11,072 nt of DNA, taken from NCBI GenBank assembly GCA_946482045.1, contig CAMLPZ010000137.1, forward strand, positions 1 to 11,072, written 5' to 3'. The position numbers were made by a program, and so were the translations under genes. The notes below the pieces were generated by a model. The model worked only from the letters and a program-made list of their open reading frames with translations. It had not been told where the DNA came from and did no database searches. Shown here in pieces: positions 6,466 through 11,072 of the stretch. The stretch's first letter is position 1. Every line of letters starts with the position of its first letter. The stretch is from an uncultured Asticcacaulis sp. (GTDB taxonomy: Bacteria; Pseudomonadota; Alphaproteobacteria; Caulobacterales; Caulobacteraceae).

Positions 6466-7244
6466 TGGAGCCCTATAGCGCCGATCGCTCGCTGTATGGA
6501 AAGCTGCGCCGCCGCTTGGCCCGGCTGATGACGACAAAGCCTGCCCAACTGTCCGGCCTCGCCCGCCCCCTGCTCACGATCAGCTTCGACGACGCACCGG
6601 TATCGGCCGCCCACGATGGCGCGGCCATCCTTGAACGCCAGGGCGCGCGCGGCACCTATTTCATCTCGACAGGCTTAAGCGGCCGGGAAAGCCATCTCGG
6701 CCGCTATACCGAAGCCGCCGATATCCAGGCGCTCGCCAAGACTGGGCACGAGATCGCCTGCCACACCCTGACCCATCTCGACTGCGGCCGCGCCAAGGGC
6801 GCTACCATCGCCGCCGAACTGAATGCGAATCGCGAAGCCCTGATCCACCTGGGCGTGCCCGCCCCGCGCACCTTTGCCTATCCGTACGGCGATGTGTCGC
6901 CGGCGGCCAAGGCCGTACTCAACACGCGGTTCATGGCGTCACGCGCCCTGCACCACGGTCTGGTCACCACAGGCACCGACCTCAATCAGGCACCGGCCGT
7001 CGGCATCGAAGGCGCCGACGGGGAAGATGTGGCGCGCCAGTGGCTGGAGCGCGCGGCCGCAACGCCCGACAGCTGGCTCATTCTCTATACCCACGACGTC
7101 CGCGAATCGCCGTCGAGCTGGGGCTGCACGCCGCAGGTCCTGGAGCGGCTGGTCTCCGAAGCAGCATCAAAGGGATTCGAAATCGTCACTTTTGAAGATG
7201 GCGCGCGGCGGGCATCCGCCTCCGAGGCAATTAGAGCCGCCTAA
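6462..7244 (+). CDS. hfsH: Polysaccharide deacetylase HfsH
   Basis: A 260-residue carbohydrate esterase family 4 (NodB homology) protein that removes N-acetyl groups from sugars of the holdfast repeat, making it cationic and adhesive. Catalytic motifs are present in order: SFDDAP (residues 41-46, a variant of TFDDGP with catalytic base Asp43 and metal-binding Asp44), HTLTH (101-105, metal ligands His101 and His105), FAYPYG (139-144) and LYTHD (209-213, His212). No signal peptide is visible, so the enzyme should act in the cytoplasm on lipid-linked intermediates, as proposed for Caulobacter HfsH. The ATG overlaps the hfsG stop in ATGA. A second ATG directly after it (6465) is an equally good start. 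No clear terminator follows. Confidence 0.9.
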   Translation: MMEPYSADRSLYGKLRRRLARLMTTKPAQLSGLARPLLTISFDDAPVSAAHDGAAILERQGARGTYFISTGLSGRESHLGRYTEAADIQALAKTGHEIACHTLTHLDCGRAKGATIAAELNANREALIHLGVPAPRTFAYPYGDVSPAAKAVLNTRFMASRALHHGLVTTGTDLNQAPAVGIEGADGEDVARQWLERAAATPDSWLILYTHDVRESPSSWGCTPQVLERLVSEAASKGFEIVTFEDGARRASASEAIRAA

Positions 7245-7298
7245 CCACCGGCATTAAATACGTTAGTATATGCACGCCGAAGTCGCGCGTAATATCGA

Positions 7299-7326
7299 TT
7301 GCACCTCTGGCTACCCTTGTTAACAT
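7299..7326 (+). promoter_or_regulatory. Possible promoter of the LuxR-HTH cassette
   Basis: TTGCAC (7299-7304) and TAACAT (7321-7326) are 16 bases apart, and the -10-like box lies about 36 bases before the start codon. This is the best promoter-like pair in the 117 bases between hfsH and the HTH gene. The sequence around it is markedly more AT-rich than the flanking genes. A purine-rich stretch at 7343-7351 (AGAGGGGGA) would be the ribosome-binding site. Confidence 0.35.
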
Positions 7327-7361
7327 AGGGGCAAGTTGAGTTAGAGGGGGATTCCTCGCAC

Positions 7362-8030
7362 ATGGACAAACCGTCCGCCGTCGCGACATTGTCAAAGCGT
7401 CAAAAAGAAATCCTGCGCCTGGCTGCGCGTCAGTACCAGGCGAAGGAAATCGCGCGCATCCTGAAAATCAGTGAGCATACCGTCAAGACGCACGTCGATG
7501 AGGCGCGGCGGCGGCTGAATGCGCCAAGCATGCGCGATGCGGCGCAAACCCTTGCATCATATGAAGCGCAATTAGATCAATCACCTCAGGGGGGACCCCC
7601 GACGGAGGTGATAGCGGAGCCCGAAAAAACGGAGCAAATTCCGCAACATGACCGAGCAAACCTTATCAAATCAACACGTCATGATGATCAGCTGGAACCA
7701 ACTGGAGACAGTCCTGAAAATGATGTCGGCCTCAGTGAAACAACCGCACGTCACGGATACAGTCGCGGGAATACAGCACCATTACCGGACGGATGGACCG
7801 GAGAAAGCGCTGTTCAACCTGGTGACAGCCATCGCGTGGCTCACGGACGATGGGATTGGGTCAGCGGACGGCTGAAACGCCTGACCATTGTCCAATGTCT
7901 GATGTTCATTTTGGGTGGCACCATTGCCTTAGGCTTCGCCGCCATCCTGATGATCCTCATGGCAGTGACCATGGTCCAGGCCATTTATAACGTAACCGGC
8001 GAACCCCTGGCCGTCGAGGGGAAGCGTTAG
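7362..8030 (+). CDS. Membrane-anchored LuxR-type helix-turn-helix protein
   Basis: A 222-residue protein in three parts. Residues 10-60 are a clear LuxR/GerE DNA-binding domain (LSKRQKEILRLAARQYQAKEIA, with the recognition helix in ISEHTVKTHVDEARRRL). Residues 75-165 are a polar, low-complexity linker rich in T, E, D, S, P and G, probably disordered. Residues 175-209 form a long hydrophobic stretch (TIVQCLMFILGGTIALGFAA and onward), followed by a short tail. There is no receiver, PAS or autoinducer-binding domain before the HTH, unlike standard LuxR or NarL regulators, so the input probably comes through the membrane end or a partner. The DNA-binding domain should be cytoplasmic and tethered to the inner membrane. 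The next gene starts 28 bases later and the third is coupled to it. Linker codons have a lower GC third position than the hfs genes. Confidence 0.8.
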   Translation: MDKPSAVATLSKRQKEILRLAARQYQAKEIARILKISEHTVKTHVDEARRRLNAPSMRDAAQTLASYEAQLDQSPQGGPPTEVIAEPEKTEQIPQHDRANLIKSTRHDDQLEPTGDSPENDVGLSETTARHGYSRGNTAPLPDGWTGESAVQPGDSHRVAHGRWDWVSGRLKRLTIVQCLMFILGGTIALGFAAILMILMAVTMVQAIYNVTGEPLAVEGKR

Positions 8031-8058
8031 ACGACTTACATCGGCAGGAATAATAGAC

Positions 8059-8406
8059 ATGAAGCGAACGGAACTTGTGCTCCGCGGCGCGGAGCAACTG
8101 CGCGCAACCGAAAACATGATCGCCAGCGGGATCTGCGAGACCGCGAACCTGATGAGCATGCTGGAACGAATGCGCATGGACTCGAAACTCTCGGCCGTGA
8201 TAGGTCAGGAGGCAATGACCGAACTGGCCCAAACCCTGACGATCCTAGCCGGCGCCCGCGCCTCCATCATCCGCGTTCATGGACATCTGGACGACGTGAA
8301 GACGCGCATCGGCTGCGGAAGCTTCATGTCGGGGCAAACTGATGAGAAACTCCCGCCCAAACCGACCGGCCAATTGCACGTTGTGGGAGACAATAAAGCG
8401 GCCTGA
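8059..8406 (+). CDS. Small helical cytoplasmic protein, unknown function (cassette gene 2)
   Basis: A 115-residue protein starting at ATG 8059, with AGGA at 8046-8049, nine bases upstream. It looks all-helical: an N-terminal charged helix (ELVLRGAEQLRATENMIASG), a methionine-rich segment (NLMSMLERMRMDSKLS), and a helix with RASIIRVHGHLDDVKTRIG (about 75-95), then a disordered proline-rich end. No signal peptide or membrane segment is present. I recall proteins with a similar A-R-x-x-I-x-x-x-H-x-x-L signature encoded beside LuxR-HTH membrane proteins in other alphaproteobacteria, but cannot verify that here. It lies between a membrane-tethered HTH protein and a membrane protein, so it may be a cytoplasmic adaptor between them. 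Function is unknown. Confidence 0.72.
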   Translation: MKRTELVLRGAEQLRATENMIASGICETANLMSMLERMRMDSKLSAVIGQEAMTELAQTLTILAGARASIIRVHGHLDDVKTRIGCGSFMSGQTDEKLPPKPTGQLHVVGDNKAA

Positions 8407-8855
8407 TGGACTGGTACCTGGCGCATGTCATATGGGTAAACGCCGGCTGGCTGACGTTCGTCACCTGCATAGTACTGGCTATCTGGAAGGGCGGTCCTAC
8501 CGAAAAGCGAGGTGCCGCCCTAATCGCCACCGGGTGCCTGCTTTCCCCAGTCCTAACCCGGTTCGACGGGCCGGGCCCCGGCATATATGTTCAGGCACTG
8601 GACACACTTCTTACTCTTGGCTTCGTCGCCCTGGCCTTGCAGTCGCGACGCCTTTGGGTATTCGTCATCTGCATGTGCTCGCTGAACGGCCTCATCACTT
8701 ATTTTGTAACCGGTTATGAGGCGTTCAGCATGTACGCCTTCGTCACAGCCACAGGGTTCTGGCTTGGCTATGCCTGGCAGCTCTGTCTGATCTTCGGCGT
8801 TATCGATTACCAGCGGACGTTAAGACGCCAAAGCGATACGCCGAAACCCGCTTAG
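8406..8855 (+). CDS. Multi-pass membrane protein, unknown function (cassette gene 3)
   Basis: A 149-residue protein with four or five membrane segments, roughly residues 12-27, 37-50, 60-80, 84-102 and 107-130, and a short basic cytoplasmic tail (IDYQRTLRRQSDTPK). The ATG at 8406 shares one base with the TGA of the preceding gene (TGATG), so the two are translationally coupled. A conserved-looking loop is KGGPTEKRGAAL after the first segment. The size and pattern recall small membrane proteins of unknown function in Caulobacterales and Sphingomonadales. This is memory of a pattern, not a search result. It could be the sensory or membrane partner of the tethered HTH protein. No enzyme motif is visible. 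Confidence 0.75.
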   Translation: MDWYLAHVIWVNAGWLTFVTCIVLAIWKGGPTEKRGAALIATGCLLSPVLTRFDGPGPGIYVQALDTLLTLGFVALALQSRRLWVFVICMCSLNGLITYFVTGYEAFSMYAFVTATGFWLGYAWQLCLIFGVIDYQRTLRRQSDTPKPA

Positions 8856-8889
8856 CGTTTCCGGCATATATCGCGATAGCAGCTTTGGC

Positions 8890-9276
8890 TCAATCCTGCT
8901 CCGGCAGCATCGAGCGCACCAGGGTGACCACGGCGCGGCGGCGGGCGGGCGTCAGCTTCGGAAACCATTGCGCCAATTCGACGCCTTCGCCCGACTGCAG
9001 GAACTTGCCGACATTCGCTTCCAGCGGACCGATATCCTCAGCGTCAGACACCGCTTCCTCGAAGAAATAGGCCGGTGGCATTTTCAGCGTCCTGGCGATC
9101 TCAAACAGCATCGACGCGCTGACGCGATTGCTGCCCCGTTCGTATTTCTGCACCTGCTGGAACGTCAGGCCGATTGATTCGGCCAGGTTTTGCTGGGTCA
9201 GGCCCATTTCCTTGCGACGCTTACGGATATTGGCTCCGACCTTAATGTCCACTGGGTGGCTGTCTTCGGTACTCAC
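8890..9276 (-). CDS. XRE-family transcriptional regulator, PraR-like
   Basis: A 128-residue regulator with one Cro/CI-type HTH domain at residues 9-70: DIKVGANIRKRRKEMGLTQQ, then LAESIGLTFQQVQKYERGSN and RVSASMLFEIARTL. The signature T-F-Q-Q-V-Q-K-Y-E-R-G-x-N-R-V matches the alphaproteobacterial PraR group, which controls attachment and quorum sensing in rhizobia. XRE proteins also regulate holdfast in Caulobacter. A PAYFFEE segment and a C-terminal helical region (LTPARRRAVVTLVRSML) follow, as is usual in that group. I place the start at GTG 9276 because AAGGAG lies six bases upstream. A GTG at 9291 would itself overlap this ribosome-binding site. It lies downstream of hfsC on the same strand and converges with the membrane protein gene 34 bases away. 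The holdfast locus is a plausible target. Confidence 0.85.
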   Translation of the reverse strand: MSTEDSHPVDIKVGANIRKRRKEMGLTQQNLAESIGLTFQQVQKYERGSNRVSASMLFEIARTLKMPPAYFFEEAVSDAEDIGPLEANVGKFLQSGEGVELAQWFPKLTPARRRAVVTLVRSMLPEQD

Positions 9277-9304
9277 ACGCAACTCCTTCACTTATCGAGC
9301 GTTA

Positions 9305-9333
9305 TTTATACGTCATATTTGGCCGCATTCAAA
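9305..9333 (-). promoter_or_regulatory. Probable promoter of the XRE regulator gene
   Basis: On the minus strand, TTTGAA (9328-9333) and TATAAA (9305-9310) are 17 bases apart. The -10-like box is a five-of-six match to consensus and ends about 28 bases before the GTG start at 9276. The -35 box overlaps the palindrome at 9330-9339, which suits repression at this site. Confidence 0.45.
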
Positions 9334-9339
9334 CGTTTG
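9330..9339. promoter_or_regulatory. Perfect palindrome CAAACGTTTG, candidate operator
   Basis: This 10-base perfect palindrome covers part of the -35 region of the probable XRE promoter. A further CAAACG half-site occurs at 9362-9367. Autorepression through such a site is common for XRE regulators, so it is the first place to look for the regulator's own operator. The binding protein is inferred. Confidence 0.4.
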
Positions 9340-9394
9340 CAACCTCTGGCCGACATTTAACCAAACGCTAGGTCAAGATGATGTCTTTGTGGTC

Positions 9395-9437
9395 GCATAC
9401 TTGCTCCGAAAAACCGGTTCCCCTTTCGGAGCATGCA
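9395..9437. repeat. Palindromic intergenic repeat (REP-like), alphaproteobacterial type
   Basis: A perfect 10-base inverted repeat, TGCTCCGAAA at 9402-9411 and TTTCGGAGCA at 9424-9433, encloses a 12-base loop holding a second palindrome, AACCGGTT (9412-9419). GCAT at 9395-9398 and ATGC near 9432-9435 extend the arms with a bulge. The CCGAAA-ACCGGTT-TTTCGG core resembles a palindromic element I recall as dispersed in intergenic DNA of rhizobia and other alphaproteobacteria. No T-tract follows on either strand, so it is not a standard terminator. It does lie just past hfsC and could protect that mRNA's 3' end. Confidence 0.6.
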
Positions 9438-9471
9438 CTGGTGCCCGTCCTAACCCGACATTTTTAAGCCG

Positions 9472-10746
9472 CTATGCAGTTTCAGCTTTATCGCTCGCCG
9501 TCAATACCTGGGTACTGTCCTTGTCGCCCGGCAGGGACAGCTTGACCAGCACCATGACGAACAATGCCCAACGCAAGTCATTCCAGCCGAGCGCCATGCT
9601 TTCGGTGATGCTCGACAAACTGTAAATAGCCAACATTGGTAAGGCGAAATAACCCGAATCTCCGCGCCAGGTCCGCCACAAGCCCTTTGCCCAGGCTTCA
9701 GCAAAGACGCAGGCCCACAGGACAAGCCCAACCGCTCCCAGCCCCAGCCAGACCTCGAACCAGCACGAATGGGCGTGATAAGCCCGAAATCCTGCGACCT
9801 GGGTGATCTTGGCAAGGGGGGCATAGGCGCTTTCATCGGTCCAGACCACGCCGTAGCCATAGCCAAGCAGCGGCCGCGCCCGGATCACGCGTTCGATACC
9901 GTCCCAGATGAAGGTACGGCCGGTAAGCGTCGGGTCCTTGCCCAGCAACAGGAAGATCTTTTCCGGCGCGAACCACATGAAGCCCGCCAGGCACAAAAGC
10001 ACCGTCACCGCCAGCCAGGTCAGCAGGATACCCAGGACCGGGCCACGCTGCGTCAGATAGACGAAGACGATCCCTGCGCCGCCCAGCAGGAGCGACACCA
10101 GCGCGGTCTTCGACTGCGACATGATCACCAGAAAGACCATGGCCGCGGAGATCCCCCACCAGAAGACCCGCCGGGACGGGTTATGCAGCGATGCCGCGAT
10201 CGACGACACAAAGCCGATGGCCATGATGGCGCCGAGATTGTTCTTTTCCAGCCAGACGCCGCGCCACGCCCCGGGGAACAGCTCCTGCATACGGCCCATC
10301 TGCGGCACGAACACGGCCAGGACATAGGACGCGGCCATGGCGACGGTGAAGGTGATCGCCAGCACTTCCGACAGGCGCTTCCAGCTGAAGCGCGCGGCGA
10401 TGGCGTAGCCGCACAGGACGGTGACCAGCATGGCGACACAGCGCCGGATCGTGCCCGATGGGTCGATCGACCACAGGACCGAAACGCAGCAAAGTGTCAA
10501 AAGCGCCATCAGCAGCGCCGTCCGCCAGGTGGCGTCGAGCAGCGGCCGCCAGCATATGGCGCACAGGACAAAGCCCAGCAGATAGAAGGGGTAGTAGAAG
10601 TTGCGGATCAGCATACCGGCTTCGCTATTGCCGGTCGTGTAGCCGAACAAGGGTGCCTGCCACGCCTGGGAAAAGACGAGCAGGACGGCGACGGCGCAGA
10701 ACAGCGACAGCCAATTGCCGCGCCAGTCGTCTATGAAACTCTTCAC
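9472..10746 (-). CDS. hfsC: Holdfast repeat-unit polymerase HfsC (O-antigen ligase/Wzy superfamily)
   Basis: A hydrophobic protein of about 424 residues with some ten to twelve membrane segments, belonging to the O-antigen ligase/polymerase superfamily (Wzy_C). It should join flipped repeat units on the periplasmic face. Signatures are the large periplasmic loop with GRTFIWDGIERVI and RPLLGYGYGVVW, then the HAHSCWFEVWLGLGAVGLVLW block with the histidine typical of the active loop. I place the start at GTG 10746 (MKSFIDDWRGNW). It overlaps the hfsB stop in GTGA and has AAGGG upstream, matching the four-base overlaps elsewhere in the locus. A GTG at 10773 would add nine residues. The C-terminal tail after the last segment is short and polar. 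Caulobacter has a second, redundant polymerase (HfsI), so partial redundancy is possible here too. Confidence 0.87.
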   Translation of the reverse strand: MKSFIDDWRGNWLSLFCAVAVLLVFSQAWQAPLFGYTTGNSEAGMLIRNFYYPFYLLGFVLCAICWRPLLDATWRTALLMALLTLCCVSVLWSIDPSGTIRRCVAMLVTVLCGYAIAARFSWKRLSEVLAITFTVAMAASYVLAVFVPQMGRMQELFPGAWRGVWLEKNNLGAIMAIGFVSSIAASLHNPSRRVFWWGISAAMVFLVIMSQSKTALVSLLLGGAGIVFVYLTQRGPVLGILLTWLAVTVLLCLAGFMWFAPEKIFLLLGKDPTLTGRTFIWDGIERVIRARPLLGYGYGVVWTDESAYAPLAKITQVAGFRAYHAHSCWFEVWLGLGAVGLVLWACVFAEAWAKGLWRTWRGDSGYFALPMLAIYSLSSITESMALGWNDLRWALFVMVLVKLSLPGDKDSTQVLTASDKAETA

Positions 10747-11072
10747 GACGCCCTTGCGCGGCTTGCCGGCCACGACGGCACCCAGCCTTTTTGGGGCCTT
10801 GCGCGGTTATAGACGATGCCTAGCACCTTGCCGCCGGCCTGTTCGAGATCGGCCTTGAGCGCCAGGCGGCTCTGCGTGTCGCCCTCGCCTTCGCTGACCA
10901 CCATGATGACGCCGTCCATCAGTCCGGCGAGTTGCAGGGCGTGAACCGACCGATCCGCCGCCGGCGCGTCGACGACGACAGTTCCGGCATGACTTTTCAA
11001 AGCCGTCCAGTAGCCGGTCTGCTCGAACAATTTGACCCTCTGTCCGGGCGCCAGCTTTTCGGCACAGAAGCG
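10743..11072 (-). CDS. hfsB: Polysaccharide co-polymerase ATPase HfsB, C-terminal part, partial
   Basis: The last 109 residues of a P-loop ATPase of the CpsD/CapB/Wzc kinase type, cut by the window edge. Seen in order are a Walker B-like strand (GTVVVDAPA), the adenine-side strand (MDGVIMVVSEGEGDTQSR), an ALKADLEQAGGKVLGIVYNR segment typical of this family, and a short basic tail. The Walker A motif would lie outside the window. HfsA and HfsB are thought to be the split halves of a Wzc-like co-polymerase that controls chain length and export with HfsD. The tail has no tyrosine cluster. The stop overlaps the hfsC start by four bases, so the genes form one operon. Confidence 0.8.
   Translation of the reverse strand, partial: RFCAEKLAPGQRVKLFEQTGYWTALKSHAGTVVVDAPAADRSVHALQLAGLMDGVIMVVSEGEGDTQSRLALKADLEQAGGKVLGIVYNRARPQKGWVPSWPASRARAS

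Larger units (their letters stand above)
9277..9471. other. Intergenic region between hfsC and the XRE gene
   Basis: These 195 bases hold the probable XRE promoter and its palindrome in the left half and the palindromic repeat in the right half. I see no gene and no standard intrinsic terminator for hfsC, so hfsC transcripts may continue into the XRE gene. Confidence 0.5.

Noticed and set aside
8869..8878. Perfect palindrome TATCGCGATA between the converging cassette and XRE genes
   Set aside because: It is too short to be a terminator, with no T-tract. One 10-base palindrome alone is not enough to call a site.
9769..10812. Long plus-strand frame of 347 codons
   Set aside because: It is a shadow of hfsC, with an H-, Q- and D-rich composition typical of frames opposite membrane protein genes.
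1..11072. CRISPR array, insertion sequence or prophage
   Set aside because: I see no regularly spaced direct repeats, transposase, integrase or phage structural genes in the window.

Overview
The window looks like chromosome of a stalked alphaproteobacterium of the Caulobacteraceae, most plausibly Asticcacaulis or a close relative. Coding DNA is GC-rich. The centre and right end carry a holdfast polysaccharide synthesis (hfs) locus whose gene content matches the set defined in Caulobacter crescentus. Family and genus rest on recalled gene content, because no database search was possible.

Layout. (1) 1-683, minus: N-terminal part of a multi-pass membrane sensor, probably a histidine kinase with a PAS-like start, cut by the window edge. 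(2) 684-1264: no convincing gene, but two inverted-repeat structures. (3) 1265-1607, plus: two tiny single-pass membrane protein genes that look like diverged paralogues. (4) 1665-1899: a dyad-rich repeat element, a strong terminator hairpin and a minus-strand tRNA-Ser(GCU) with encoded CCA. (5) 1972-2283, minus: small protein of unknown function, with an oppositely oriented intrinsic terminator between it and the hfs operon. (6) 2439-7244, plus: hfsE-hfsF-hfsG-hfsH, with tight overlaps after hfsF. (7) 7362-8855, plus: a three-gene cassette encoding a membrane-anchored LuxR-type HTH protein, a small helical protein and a multi-pass membrane protein. (8) 8890-9276, minus: an XRE-family regulator resembling the PraR group. 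(9) 9395-9437: a palindromic intergenic repeat. (10) 9472-11072, minus: hfsC (polymerase) and the C-terminal part of hfsB, running off the window.

How the genes work together. HfsE should load the first sugar phosphate onto undecaprenyl phosphate. HfsG extends the repeat unit and HfsH deacetylates N-acetylated sugars. HfsF flips the lipid-linked unit, HfsC polymerises it in the periplasm, and HfsB with HfsA and HfsD (not in the window) controls chain length and export. The two halves of the locus point towards each other and flank about 2.2 kb holding the regulatory-looking cassette and the XRE gene. This makes surface attachment the obvious candidate process for those genes.

The best candidate for an undescribed system is the membrane-tethered LuxR-HTH / helical protein / membrane protein cassette inside the holdfast locus, next to a regulator that may control itself through a perfect palindrome.
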